Positions 13,701-26,100 of a stretch of 64,000 nt of DNA are shown here, piece after piece. Source of the DNA: Archilochus colubris (taxonomy: Eukaryota > Chordata > Aves > Apodiformes > Trochilidae). Both the position numbers and the translations under genes were made by a program. How positions within the stretch are numbered: the first letter of the stretch is position 1; every line of letters begins with the position of its first letter. The stretch lies in contig CM041085.1 in assembly GCA_023079485.1 (NCBI GenBank), positions 26,707,121 to 26,771,120 of the forward strand, given 5' to 3'. The notes beneath the pieces were generated by a model. It was not told the origin of the DNA. It made no database searches and worked only from the letters and a program-made list of their open reading frames with translations.

Positions 13701-16223
13701 TTTCAGGTAGGCTCCAATTCTACAATGTATAGACTTTTTTGCCAAGTGATTAGGAATTATAGCTATTTAACTAACAGCAGCAAAGAAAATACAGACTTTG
13801 AATGAGAATTTTAAAGACACAAATCTGTAGCTCTGACTAAAAGAGCAAGAAATATTCAAGGACAACAAAAATTGATTTTGCAAAGATGACATACTGACAT
13901 ACTAAGCAGCACTTAGAGGAAATAACTTTTTAAAAATCAAAGACAGGGTCTCAAAAGTAACCAAGATAAGACTCCTTATCTTTCAGACATTTTTGACAGC
14001 TTTCAGAATCATTATGCCTAAGCACTGTCATGCAGGTAAGCAAGGCCTTCTCTAAAATACATACTTAGCAATTTCTTATACTCTCTCCTCCATTCCTAAG
14101 GGTGATAGTTGGCTTTTCCTGCTCCAATAATCTTACTACTATAATGCTCTAACATCCAGAGACACCAGTTTCTACACACTCAAGAAACTGTTGTGGCTCT
14201 AGAACATGCTTTGATTTTTGAAGTGTCTTCCCTCATAGACACATCTGTGTAACCCAGAAAACACTTTTGAAAGACACACACCAAAAAAAACCCCAAGTGC
14301 CTGACTGCCATGTTGACCTCATCAAACTGAATTCATGTGATGCCAACTTTCACAACTCTGGAGAAGTACCAGATGTTGACATGCAACCATAAGAAGCCAG
14401 AAATTACCATCCTCTTTCAGCTTTCTGACAGCCCTTTCCTCAAGGAACAAATTCAACATTGAATATATGCAAAGGAATCTGGTTTAGGCTCTGCTCAAAA
14501 TAGGTATGTAAATGTGCGTGCATACAAACTACCTGTACAGAGAGGAAGCAAGACACTTGGCTAATCTGTTCCTAGAAGCTGCTATTCAGTTTCACTCTGC
14601 AGATACCCAGAGACCTGTCCAATGGCAGGGTAAGAAGGGCTGATCCTGTGACAGCCTCTGTCAGGGACAGGCTCACAGTTCAAGGACCCGGAAAAACACT
14701 GCTGAAGCACCAGTTTCAGAACCTTTTTCCTCATGCTGACTATAAAATATCATTAGCCTCTGGATTATAAGAAATTCTGTTTTCTGGCCTCAAGCATTTT
14801 CAAGGTTAAAAATGCTCAACTACTACACTAATGACATTCAAAAAACTTCACAGATACCTGGCTTTACCTTCTTATAAGACCTCTAGTGATGTGAGCTTAA
14901 TCCAAGAGCCTTTGTCTCCTTTCCAAAAAGTTCAGCTGCACTCTTTTAAAGACTTTTATACAATGTGAACACACACAGAGCCAAATCAGCATCAAACTGT
15001 TTTGGTATTATCTATACTATTTAATGCAACCAAAACCTTTCTGCTAGAGATAACTGGGTTATTGCACACAGAAGAGTCCTGGGATTTTGCTCCATTTCTT
15101 ATATGATATACAGGGGAAAAAATGTAAAAAGGAAACCAGAAAGTGCTTAAGTATTAAGATAACATTAGCGGCGTTCTCCCATACCTCTGATGTTCAAGGC
15201 TTCAGATTTTCTCTCTGTTTTTCTCTCAGGCCCCTCTTCAGGGCTTTTTTGGTCATTTGGTGAATCACCTGCATTCAAAGAAGAAACGCTGTGTTGTGTA
15301 TAAGTTCTACAAACAGAAAAGACATCATCCTTCTCAAAACCAATTTACTTCAAAGATGATGAGAAGAAAAAAAAAAAAAAAAAAAAAAGCAAGCCATATT
15401 TTTTCTCTGCAGCTAAGCAACACCTCCCTCCCCATCCCGAGGGGATGCTTAGCAGCCCAGTGTAAAGTACAAGGTGAAAGAGCCAATGGGTATCTGCGTA
15501 AGCTTAGTGAAATTCCTCTGGGCCCACGAGTGGGGTTAGGGCTCCAAAAGGGCCCCGAGGATGGGCCTGGCAGCTTGGCAGGTCCCAAGAGTCAAGAAGC
15601 AGGAGCGCAGGAAAGGGGAGGGACGGGTAAAGGTGCGAGGGGTGAGGAGAGGTGAGAGACACGAGGGGAAGACCGGAGAGAGAGGCAAGGCGAGGATGCA
15701 GCCGAAAGGCACCTGCTTCATCCACCGGCCCGACCGGGGCCCCTCCGGGCACGGCCGACAGCGTGGAGGCAGTGGGTGGTGGGGCGGGTGGGCGACTGCG
15801 AAAGCAGGAGCCCCAGTCCTGGAATACAAGGAGCCCCACAAGGTTGACGGCGAGGCCGAGGCTGCCAACGATGAGCACCAGCTGAGCGTCGTCGATGGGC
15901 TCGGGGCGGGCGAGGCGGAGGATGGCCTCCACGAAGATAGTGAAACAGAGGGCGGTGAGGAAGACGGCGTTGCTGAGGGCCCCCACCGCCTCAGCCCGGC
16001 TGTAGCCGTAGGTGGCGCGGGGACCCCGGCGGCTGCGGCGGGCGATGCGCCCCGTGGAAAGGCCCACGCAGAGGGAGATGAGGTCCGAGAGCATGTTGAA
16101 AGAGTCGGACACCAGCGCGATGGAGTTGCCCAGGTAGCCCGACACCAGCTCGGCCACGAAGAAGCCGACGGTGAGCACCAGCATGAAGATGAGGCGGCAC
16201 GTCTTCCCCGAGTACCTCCCCAT
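10305..16223 (-). CDS. SLC30A10: SLC30A10, manganese/zinc-family cation exporter (4 coding exons)
   Basis: Join of 16223-15713, 15268-15185, 11770-11534 and 10780-10305 gives 435 residues; the human protein has 485. All borders are GT-AG and all three introns are phase 1. The product belongs to the cation diffusion facilitator family. In mammals SLC30A10 exports manganese from cells at the plasma membrane. The start MGRYSGKTCR matches the human start. Six membrane segments are expected: four in exon 1 and two in exon 3. Metal-site residues are N43 and D47 in TM2 (SFNMLSD) and H203 and D207 in TM5 (HVMGD), the N/D/H/D pattern that sets SLC30A10 apart from the H/D/H/D zinc transporters. The cytosolic C-terminal domain follows, then a Cys-rich tail. 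The TM4-TM5 loop is short and lacks the His-rich cluster of zinc transporters. Identification is firm. Confidence 0.96.
10781..11533 (-). other. SLC30A10 intron 3
   Basis: This 753-base phase 1 intron has a GTAAGT donor and a CTTCCAG acceptor. It contains a short GC-richer block near 10.92-11.01 kb. Nothing else stands out. Confidence 0.85.
11534..11770 (-). CDS. SLC30A10: SLC30A10 coding exon 3 (TM5-TM6)
   Basis: The exon encodes VLLHVMGDALGS, the TM5 metal-site segment with H203 and D207, then NWQCYIDPSLT and SAFPLIKET of TM6, ending at GVNMQLL. Acceptor GTTTCAG and donor GTAAGT are both good. The final base A joins exon 4 to make a threonine codon. Confidence 0.95.
11771..15184 (-). other. 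SLC30A10 intron 2
   Basis: This 3.4-kb intron is AT-rich, with no transposon or exon that I recognise. Reading frames inside it are short and unlike known proteins. Confidence 0.8.
15185..15268 (-). CDS. SLC30A10: SLC30A10 coding exon 2 (cytosolic loop)
   Basis: This 84-base exon is too short to appear as an open reading frame by itself. It adds 28 codons in a phase 1 to phase 1 frame and ends in KSEALNIRG, which matches human SLC30A10 just before TM5. The acceptor is TGAATGCAG and the donor GTATGG. Because its length is a multiple of three, skipping it would keep frame. Confidence 0.92.
15366..15388. repeat. Poly(A) run in SLC30A10 intron 1
   Basis: About 23 consecutive A bases on the plus strand lie in intron 1, about 100 bases upstream of the exon 2 acceptor in the transcribed direction. 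On the transcript strand this is a long T run. It is likely length-polymorphic and prone to sequencing error. Confidence 0.85.
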
Positions 16224-16640
16224 AGCGATGGAGGCCGCCGGTCCCCACGGGCGCCCTTCTTCGCGCTACCGCCGGGGCATGCCCCGCAGCCGCCGCCACG
16301 CAACAAGTGCCGCCTCCACAAAACCCTTCACCCCTCCGCCCGCCGCCCCGGGCCCCGCCTGCCGCCCTGCCCCAAGGGGAGGCCGCACCCCGCCCTCCCT
16401 CCGCACGGCACCGCCCCGCCGGCAGCGCCGATAGCCCGTTACCGCCGACAACCAGAACCCGCCGGTACCACCGCCGAACGGTGGTGTCACGGGTGCCGCC
16501 ACTGACGCCCTGCCGCGTGCCCGCGTCCCTGGGCGGGGTGCTGCCGGGTACCCCCGCTCCTCCCCGCCGCCGCGCAGCCCTCCCCCCGATGTCGTCGGGA
16601 ACGACCGTGGGTTGTAGGAAATAAATCAAAGATGAAATAA
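15560..16640. promoter_or_regulatory. SLC30A10: CpG island and promoter region of SLC30A10
   Basis: GC content and CpG density rise sharply over SLC30A10 exon 1 and about 400 bases upstream of its start codon, then fall off abruptly near 16.64 kb. No TATA box stands out. This is the usual picture of a CpG-island promoter; the transcription start is likely between about 16.25 and 16.6 kb on the minus strand. Confidence 0.8.
15713..16223 (-). CDS. SLC30A10: SLC30A10 coding exon 1 (TM1-TM4)
   Basis: The exon encodes residues 1-170 plus one base of codon 171. The sequence runs from MGRYSGKTCR through TM2 with SDSFNMLSD and TM3/TM4 (ALSNAVFLTALCF, LVLIVG) to a proline-rich start of the cytosolic loop. 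The donor at 15712-15711 follows GATGAAGCAG. The exon is very GC-rich and lies in a CpG island, which creates long spurious antisense frames. Confidence 0.95.
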
Positions 16641-19600
16641 ATACAAAATAAAGTCGCCGTGGGACGGCGGCTGGGAAAGGGCCCGCTGGGTCAGAGAATC
16701 ATCCTGGTGTCTCCGGGACCCCGCTTAAAACCACCACAGCATACTAATACGGCGAAGTTTCAGTGACGGATGCAAGAAACACACTCCTTTGGTGCTTTCT
16801 TGGTGGCTTCAGTGCCAAACCAAAGGAGAGAGTGCCATCTACTGAACCAGGAAATTTCCCGATGCAGGCCTTTAGCAAGGGACATCATGAATCCAGCATC
16901 AGCCCAAGAGAAAAATAGTTTAATGCATACTTTTTACTCTTCAGAATAATCTATAAAAGCCGTAATAAATGAGTAAACCTCGATCTTGTTTTTTGTAGAT
17001 TTCTTTGGGGTTTTTTGTTCTTACGATCGTTCTTGGAAAAATGGTGCCTCTGCATGCAAATAGAAAAGGGCAGAGCCCGTCTACTGAGAGCATTTCAAGA
17101 TGATGGAAAGCACTGGATAATCTAAAGGGTTTAAGCCATTCTCTACTATGAGGCTGTCAAAAACAACTGCTAGTATCACTAGATTTTAAGTGACACCAAG
17201 GTGGACTTGAGATCACACAATCAAAGTATCATCAGAGTTGGAAGGGACCTTAGAGATCATCTAATCCAACTCCAGTCAGTCATCATTTTCATGTCTGACA
17301 TCAGAAGTAGTTAAAAAAAAAAAATCTGACATGGACCCAGGAGTAATAAAATTAAATGAAAGAGATAAGATCTAAAAAAAAAAAAAAAAATAATGTCCTT
17401 GAAATTGTATCCCACGAGAATCTGGAGTGTTTCAATTTGCAAGTGGCACACCAGTGCAAGAGGTGCTGCTTCAGCAACAGTTTATGCTGAAGTGCTACAT
17501 CAAATGTTTCACCACTCTTGAGAAAGCACATGTCACCATGCAATAATTACTGCATGGCCACAGAACACTATCATGTCCCTCCTGCCAAAAGTAGTGTTTT
17601 CTACAACCGGAAATTCACTAGAAGCCTCAGAAATTTTTGCTTTATTTTAACTCTGAAGCAACTGTGTGGTTACCACTGTTAGAGTTTGATCCCTTGCTTG
17701 AAAACACTTTTAAAATGCAGCATTTCAAGTCCACCTAAATTCTGTGTACACAACCAAACTCGTGGTTGCATACAACCCAAGATGCATCTTAACTTCCAGA
17801 GTGGATTTAAGTAGTCCCCCTCCAGGGGACAATCCCCCCTGTATCTGCAAGGATTAACACACACACCTCCCAGTTAACTGGAGACTCTTGTGCTTGTCCC
17901 TCACTCATTCAATGCCCAAGAAATGAAAGGACCCTGCAATATTCAAATAAACAAATGGAAAAAATAAATGTATTGAGAACAACCTTACCGTAAAGGTAAA
18001 CATAATAATGGGAGCAGAGAACGTAATGTTCATCAACACACATGTTCAGCTCTATAATTACATCTACCAACATAAGACATTTTAAACAATGCCAAATAAA
18101 AAGCAGTGTGACATAAGCAGAACAAAAAGAAGAATGTAGAAGAATTATAGGAAGTTAAATTATCTATTAGAAATAAACTTGAAAGTGACAAACTACATAT
18201 CTTTTACTACAATTAATGACAGAAAATACTGCTTCTGGCACATCATTTACAATCAAAAAATAAACTGAAGCCCACCCAGCTCATGGCACCTGCATAGAAA
18301 TTAAGGGAATTCCCAGCAGTAGCTGGAACATCACTGATCCTCTGGTGTAAAATATATATTAATTCTCTTTGAAAAAAAAAAAAAGCCCTGAACTCACTTG
18401 AAAACTAAAAGCATAACAGTTATTTTGAAGAAACAGTGATAAAAACACTATTTTCAGCAAATAAGCCTGTCACTGAGTCCTCTGACATGAAGCACAATTA
18501 GAGATGACCCTCTGGAGAAGTCAGAAGTGTTTATTGTGTTCATTCCACAACTCTGAGACTGAGTCTGCTGATCCACTGATTCTTTCTTCTGCCTGTCAAG
18601 CTCATACATCTCAATCTACTGCTCATGATACAGTGTTGGTCTGAAAGCCACAAACTGACACAGGAGCAGCACAATGTCTGTGCTGGGTTATACCAGACGT
18701 CCATCTCTGAACCACTTCCAGTTCCCAACTACGTATCTGGAGGTGAGGGAACCAAATCTGCACCGTCTCCAAAACACAGATCAATTTCAGATGTCAGCTA
18801 GAGATTCACACAGAGGCACAGCAAAGGTCTCCACTCTCTTCTTTACTGCTTTTCAAGAACTGCCTCACATGTGCTTCACTTTTGTCTTCTGAACATTTAG
18901 CAAACATTTTTGGGGAAATGGTCACTCTCCTGCTTTCTGTTTGTCATTTTATGACCAATTATTTTTCTAGACAAGGGACTTCCCCTTCATGCCTAGTTAC
19001 TCAGAAAGCCTCTTGAAAATCCAAGTTTTTGCTCAGCCCAGTATACATACAAGCTTTCCTGGATCTCTTCATCTGAGTACCACTATTACTTCAAGACAAC
19101 AACTCCTAAAACTATCATCTGAACAAAGCAATACAAACCATTCTTGTTCACTATGTCATCACTTTCAATAACAATAATAGTAATTTTAGTTCAGTCTTCA
19201 GAACAAACTGTGTTTTGTCCCCATAGCTCTTTCACACCTTGATCTTTCACATAGTCCAGAAGAAAGCCTTGATCCTGCATGGAGAAGACACTGACCCCCT
19301 TGCCAGGGTTTCTACTCAGGCTCCTCCACCCTTGTGAGCAGGACCATTCTGCTTCCACTGATCCACTTGCAGTATCAGAACTTTAGATCTAAAATCCTTT
19401 TAGGAAGGAACAGTGTTTTGCAGCATCCTTTTGAGTTTTACCTCCTACTGCAGGCATTCATCAATGTAATGTTACAGTTCCACTCCTTCATCCAGTACTA
19501 TTAAACAAAACAAGGTAAATATGCCCATCTCTCCCTTTCAAACTATGCTGAACTGAACAAGTTTCTCTTTAGGAGGTTCAGAAGAGGTTGTCCCAGCACC

Positions 19601-19830
19601 TTAGTTTTCTGAATTATTTGCTAGCTTTACTTTCAGCTATAATACTACTCAAAAAGCTGTTCTTGCCATTTCCTCATCCTAATCAGGAACAGAAATTGGT
19701 AAAAATCATATGAACTGGTAAACCTCAAAGATGCAAAGCACTCCTGTAAACTTCAAGATTTCTGTGAATCAAGTTTTTCAAGTTCTTGGCACATCAATTT
19801 TTAACACATGGCTGTGGCAGTCAGAACTTT
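16640..19830. other. Non-coding sequence between the two SLC30A10-type first exons (part 1)
   Basis: No exon was recognised. A short CR1 end lies at 17.22-17.29 kb and an A-run near 17.37-17.39 kb. If the 27.2-kb exon splices to SLC30A10 exon 2, this is part of a 12-kb intron; otherwise it is intergenic. Confidence 0.55.
17216..17290 (-). mobile_element. Short CR1 LINE 3' end (minus orientation)
   Basis: The block gttggaagggaccttagaga followed by tcatctaatccaactcc is the reverse complement of the CR1 3' terminus. Only about 75 bases remain, heavily 5'-truncated. Confidence 0.8.
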
Positions 19831-20135
19831 TAGCCAACAGGCTATCACCATCTGTGGCCATAAGGGGATGTTTAGGTAACAATAGGAGCAGAGTAAGTAT
19901 ATAGGATACCTTTCCATAACACTCTTCCGTCCCTCAACTGTTTTCAGCTCAGGAGAGTTTCTGAGCTAGATACTTGTATTTAGTAGCCCTCAATAGATTT
20001 CTTTTCCAAGTACCAGTCCAACCTTTTGCTCACTGATGTAGACTTGGCAACAAGCTCCACACATCTACTTATGGTGGGGAGAATCACCATTTCCTCTTTG
20101 TTTTGAACCTGGATCCTGCTAATTTCAATGATGTA
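19830..20135 (-). mobile_element. Old CR1-like LINE remnant (minus orientation)
   Basis: Read on the minus strand, the sequence has an ATCCAGGTTCAAAACAAAGA block, a TGTGGAGCTTGTTGCCAAG block, an AATCTATTGAGGGCTACTAA block, and a TTATGGCCACAGATGG block. In order and spacing these resemble the 3' region of old amniote CR1 families known from turtles and crocodilians. It is strongly diverged from the younger avian CR1 copies in this window. The borders and family are judged by eye. Confidence 0.65.
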
Positions 20136-23100
20136 TCATTGGTCTTGTATCAGAGAACAGAACATTCAATGACTACTGACTTTCCCGGTGCCACTCTCAG
20201 TTTTGCAGACTTCTGTATCACTTTCCTTAAACAGGGTATATCTGTATTATTATGAAATATGACAACAGTAACAGCAGTAATAATGGTAATTTTCTTCCAC
20301 TGCTGAATGAAGAATGAAAATAAGATCACTCACAGCCTTGTGTTGCTATAGAATTTGGATAGTAAAAAAATAATGAAAATAAAGAATTAATTATTATCAC
20401 TCTTCAGCCTGTTTATTGAAGTCCTGACAGAGATTACTTTTTAACCCATCATAAATATTATTTACTAAATATATTTCAGGAAAAAAAAAGAGACTGAAAG
20501 AAACAAACACCCACACATACATAAAAGGAGTCATGCTTCTTCTAAGACACTGGGGAGAAAAATACTGTATTTGCATAAAAAGCTGAAGCTGACCCTTGGC
20601 ATATTACATTTAAAGGCATCATTCCTGGCTGTAAGAACCTAAAATGCTGAGAGGGTTGTGGTGAAGAGAGTGGCTCTTTAAGCTTCATTGCAATAAGTCT
20701 TGGTGACAGCCCTGAAGGCTCTTGTGAAGCCTGTGAAGATTCTTTCTTTGCATTAGGAATGCTGGGCCAAATTCATAGCAGATCTAATCTGAACCAATGT
20801 AGTTGGCTTCTGCTGCAGATAAATTTGACTACAAAATGAATCACAATATAAACATCAAACAACTAAACTTGTTGTAGACAACAAGTTGTAAACTTCTTAC
20901 ACTTGGCTAGTATAAGAATATTCTGTTTGCAGATGTTTTTTTTCTTATTGTTTGTTTATTTTTGTTGTCTCTCCCTCTCATTCTGCTCAGAACTATACTT
21001 GTGAGAGGAAGATGGAATCTCTTGGCAGACACTGAAGGATGGAAGAGCTGGGAAATCAGTTTATGAGATCAGCCTCAGTCCAGGGAGAAGCAGCCTAAAA
21101 GTTAGACCTGCAGCACAAGTTCAGCAATCTGCATGAAAGTTTTAGCAGTGTTCTTGATGGAGTGCAGAGGTGAAGTTCCTGGCTTTTTTAATCACAGCTG
21201 TGACTCTTCAGGACAGTCCTGAAACTGTCCCAGTGAGAGACCACATGCTGGCTAGATGCAGAGAACACTGCAACAATTTCATTCTCTATCCCAGCAGCTG
21301 GTCTGAAACTGATACCAAATCTGTGCCTGTAGCAAACTCCCTGCAGAACAGCAGGTCCAAATAAAATATTTGCAGTTAATGTACATAATGTATCAGCCTT
21401 AAAACTTCCCATTGTATTGAAACAGTTTATGACTTTGAACTCAGTTATCTACAGTCCTTTTATTTCCTTACAGCTCACCACAGATACTGTGATGTAACTC
21501 ATACAGTCTGTCTATGCCTTGACCATGAAATTGGTTCAAGGTCATGAGCAAATGCAGTTACCCAGAGTTCAGTGGTTCTTGTATTGTTGGAATTTCAGTT
21601 CAGAAGTTTTGATCTTACCTTAACGCTACTGCATAAACCATTCAGGGATTATTTGCTTGCTTTATTTTCATTCCACACTTTCCATTTTTCCATTTTCCAA
21701 AAAGTAATCCCACTTACTTGTTTTGATGAAGTATTTTCTCATTGAAACCACTGGGGAAAGTAAAATATTCCTCCCTTAGATTATTTTTTGAGATTTCTTT
21801 TAAGAGAATGAAGCATTCAAAATAGATCTGGAGAAAATTTAGTGAAGCATGTTGCTAAATAAACTTTCAGTCTCTTCTCATCTGCTTTGTCTTTCTTAAA
21901 GACTGAACTAGAGCCTCAGCTAATACGTAAATGCAGATCTAACTACCTTTGGGATAGTTGCTCAAAAAAGCTTTGGAAAGATTTAGTGAGGATTATTTGG
22001 CATACTAATTGAGAGGACGTTCAGAAAAATATATCTGAAGTCCTAGCTACCTGATAAACACTTAAAATTACTTTGAGAGTTTCTCTTGGCTTTCTTATTC
22101 CGTTTGAGCAGACTACACCCAGTAATGGTGTAGAAATCAAAGGCAGAAAATCTAAGTATTTGCTTAGAGTAGGCTTCAGTTACCTGCATGCCAACACATT
22201 AATACCTCTGGGATTTATGGAAATTAATGTATACAGCTTATGTCCCTTCATTTATGTGCTGGCAAGGAGCTGGATGTCACAGTGCATTACACAGGCAGCA
22301 TAAACCCATGAGGATGAGAATGCACTATGTAAATGAAGCAACTGTTGGTAAAGTCTGGTGCTGCAGACACAGACAAGCATCTGTCTCTGAATGCAGCCAG
22401 ATGATGAACTGGCATGAAATTTTTACTGAAGAGTTGGTGCATTTGAGGAAAAACAGCATCAACCTGGTGAGGAAATACTCAAAGGAGAGGTAAAATGGAG
22501 GTGGTAAAGTGGATCTTGAGGAAAAGCATTCAGGCTTTTCAGGTGTGAAAAGCACAGTAAGCTAGAGGTTTGTTTTAACAGGTGCTACACCCAGGGTTTC
22601 TTCCCATTCCTTAAAAAGGTCTCCAAGCCATTGAACTGGCAGAGCCAGGCACCCTTTTAGAAGGAGATTTTCAAGAGAGACCTGTCCAGACCAGGGAATT
22701 AAGTAATCATTAAATTCTTCATGCTGACAACCTTGGAAACTGAAATCCTCTGTTTTATATTTCTAACCCCAGAGCACTTCCCTCTCCTGCAGTATAGATT
22801 GTTGGATCTGTTGAAGCTGAGAGTGCTAAAAATAAAATTGCTTTTCACTGCCTGCACACTTCTCACCTTGGAAGGTTTAGTGTATTAAGATACAGGTCAA
22901 GCAGCCACTTTCCCACTTATTTTGGCCTACAAATGTTCTCACTTCTCCCAGCATCAGTCTGTTTCCAACAACAGACACAAAAACTGAGTTCAGAATATCA
23001 TAGCAACAAAACCTTCCCAAGTCACTTGGCCAGCAAAGCTGATCCCTCTCCTCATCTGATTTCCTTCACACACATATGCCCCCAACCCTTTCCTACTTAC

Positions 23101-26100
23101 AAAAGCCTAGAAAAAGACATGTGCCTCCCAGCAAGCCTCAGAATGAACAAACAAACTCTTTATGAGGTCCAGGAGGAGAAAGAAGGTGTATTTTCCACTG
23201 ATAGGTTACATGCCACCTATTATCTGAGTGGCAGCTGCTGGTGCAGAGTGAGATAGGAGAATCAAGACCCAACACTTCTGTCACATAAAAAGCTCCTATA
23301 CGTACTTGCTAAATTGCACCTACCAGAATAAAAAAGCAAGCCATTTGGCTGCTAACACAGAAGGTGTTTTTCAAAATGAGTTGTGAACTGTGTGAATACT
23401 GTGTGGTCTCCCATGAGAAGCTCAGAGCTGTTTCTCAGAGCCCCAGTCATTTTCTGGATGACTCTGTATCAGATGGGAGGCACACTTCTCATTTCCTACT
23501 GCCCACCCCACTTCCCTGTACAGATCACAAGACGACAGGACAAATGTTTTCTCCATGTTATTCTTTATTCATTTTCTCAAGATAAACAGCAGAATTCCTA
23601 TAATCAGACTAACGTGGGGTTTTTTAAACTGTGGTCCCCCTAACAGTCTAAAGCTGCATATAAATGGTATAGGAGACAAAATGCTGAACTACACAAGCAA
23701 GAGTAAGCTGAGCTCTGTGTGCAGTAAAGTGGGCTTTCTGTATTTTTATGACTGACTTCAAAGGATATGGCCAGTATTAAAGGTGCCTGGTATTTATTAT
23801 GAGAGCCTGACTTTTTTTTCTTATTTTTTAAGCTGCATATATTACTTTTCCATATTCTTAATTTTTCTGCCAAAACTTTCTGCATGAGGTACCAGACTTC
23901 AAAATTTTCAGAAAACTCTGGCTAAAGCTGCTCTGTTATTTCCAACAGCAACAGTAAAAAAAAAGTATTTTATGAATGTTAACTTCTGGCAAAAGTTTCT
24001 TGAGGAAGCTTTAATATTTCCATATTTTAAGAAGTATATCCTGGATTTTAAGAAAAAGTAATTACAAGTCTGTGCTCCCCTCCACACTGCTATGGATAGC
24101 CCAAGTACACAGCATTTCCTTTCAGGAGGGCAGAAGCATTTTATACCTGTAGAAGCTGTTCTGGGCCAGCAACAAAACAAAGAATGGTGGCATATCCTCC
24201 CCATATTCTCACTGATCTCTCCTCTTTGTGCTAACAGTGTGTGGAACTAGACTGCCTGAATCAAGAGCAAAGCTGGACCCAGAGTCCAGAGAGACTTTAA
24301 TCTAACCTGGTAGGAGGAAATGGGTGCTCACAGCTGGCAGAAAGGAATTTGAACAAGCTAGAAAGAGGCACAGAGGGAAGCCAGTAGATGAAGACTTAGG
24401 AGGTCAGGCAGAGAGCAAAGGGTAGAAAGGACCAGACAAAAAAGAAGGAGGAAGGAACAAAAGCATAAGAGGTCAGAGGCAAAACAAATTCATCGGGTAG
24501 GAGAAGGAAGAAAATTGGGTCTGCCTGGTTAAGCAGGGATGGCAGCTCAGAAGAACATTTGTACTCAACATTTGAGCTCAACAAGAATATTTGTACTAAG
24601 ATGAGAATCAGAGGCATAGAGGTTGCAGTGAGCTAAATGAGGACAGAAGACGAATGAGAGAAAAAGATGGAGAGGTGGGTTGGCACCTGTCAACACCACC
24701 CTCTGTGTCCACTGGGTCTCAGACAAGGTTAGCAATGCTTGGTGTAGGCATGGCTCACTCTGCCCCTGCTGTCAGCAGTATCCAGGAACCCCACCAGCTA
24801 ATTTTTCCATCCCTGATGGCAGAGCATGCAAGGGAGGAATGACACATACTATTGCCTGTTGCAGTTCATCATGGCACTAATACATCTGGAACAATCAGCT
24901 TCAGTGTACTTAGATCCTCAGCACCCACAATACAGAAATGGACAACTGAACCTCTCATTTTTTTGCTTTGCATTTTTCAAAGCAATGCAAACAATGACAT
25001 ATAAGAGAGGGCTGTTTAAAACCATTCACTACTTGGGGAAAATAGATTTGAAGGCAGCCCTCCCACTTCTCTGAAAAGCATAGAGGCAGAGTGCTGCTCT
25101 GCAAACCTTTACCCTCCAGCAAACCTATACTGAAGTCAGGAGATTGCTCAGGTTTCACTGAGGGTATTGCCTGTGGACAGCTGGATTGCACCAGCAGGAT
25201 TCAGAGACCATGTCCATCCACTTGAATTTCTGCTAATGGTGCTGATGCACTAGAAAATTGCCTTGATTCCCATCTCCCACCTCCAGGAAAGAGAATCTTT
25301 TCCTCACACATAGAATGGCAAGAGACAGAGATTGAATCCCTCTCTTTTCATGTTTTTTAATATAAACATAAAGTATATAAGTATACTTTGCAGAGTACAG
25401 ATATAAAGAAATGTAATAAAAAAAACATTCCAGTTAAAGATGGAAAGAATTAAAGAAAATAAATGTGAAATTTTACTCAAGTGGGGATTATGAAATCAAG
25501 AGCAGAAGAAAAGAGCATTCCCTCTACAGTATAAAAAGGTATTGTCTTGCCTGTAGGCATTATGTCAAGCAGAGAAGATTCACCATACTAGAAAGAGAGA
25601 AGCAAAAAGACTGAAAATTCTACAGTTTTTATGGGATTATAAAAAATTAATCCCTTGTATATGCAACTGAAGTTCAGTTGAAAGCAAAGTGGAGCTGACA
25701 ATATTTGGACACGAGTCTACCAGAGGGAGAGGGATGGCAGTATTGTCCCAGAGAGCTGTTAGGAGCAGGATCCTGGAAATCCAGTGATAATAGCCTTTAC
25801 CTACAGAGTTGCCATTAATTTCAGTTAATTCTGAAATTGCCTGGAAACTCTCCACCTTTGGTTTTAACTGCTGATCTGTTCTTCTTTTCTCTCTTCACCA
25901 AGAGGCACTAGTTTGGAAGGTGTCTTCCAAGAAGTGATCATAAACAAAGACTGTCATCAAAGGAACTGTCATCAATTCCTGACAAAGCCCATTAAATACC
26001 TCTGCTAATTACACACCACCACAATTTTAGTCTAAGAGCAGCTCAAATTTTAAACAGTTGGGCATCTAAAGAAAAAGGCACCAAAATAAGCTGTGCTTTT

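Noticed and set aside
15504..15712. Continuation of SLC30A10 exon 1 into 70 more codons
   Set aside because: The frame stays open by chance past the donor at 15712. The exon 2 join restores human-like sequence (KSEALNIRG) and the extension matches nothing.
15561..16505. Long plus-strand open frame of 314 codons
   Set aside because: It is antisense to SLC30A10 exon 1 within a CpG island. Stop codons are rare there because of GC content, and the translation is low-complexity Arg/Gly/Pro/Ala sequence without any domain.
24350..24650. Purine-rich plus strand as a regulatory or coding element
   Set aside because: Simple compositional skew with no open frame of interest and no repeat unit.
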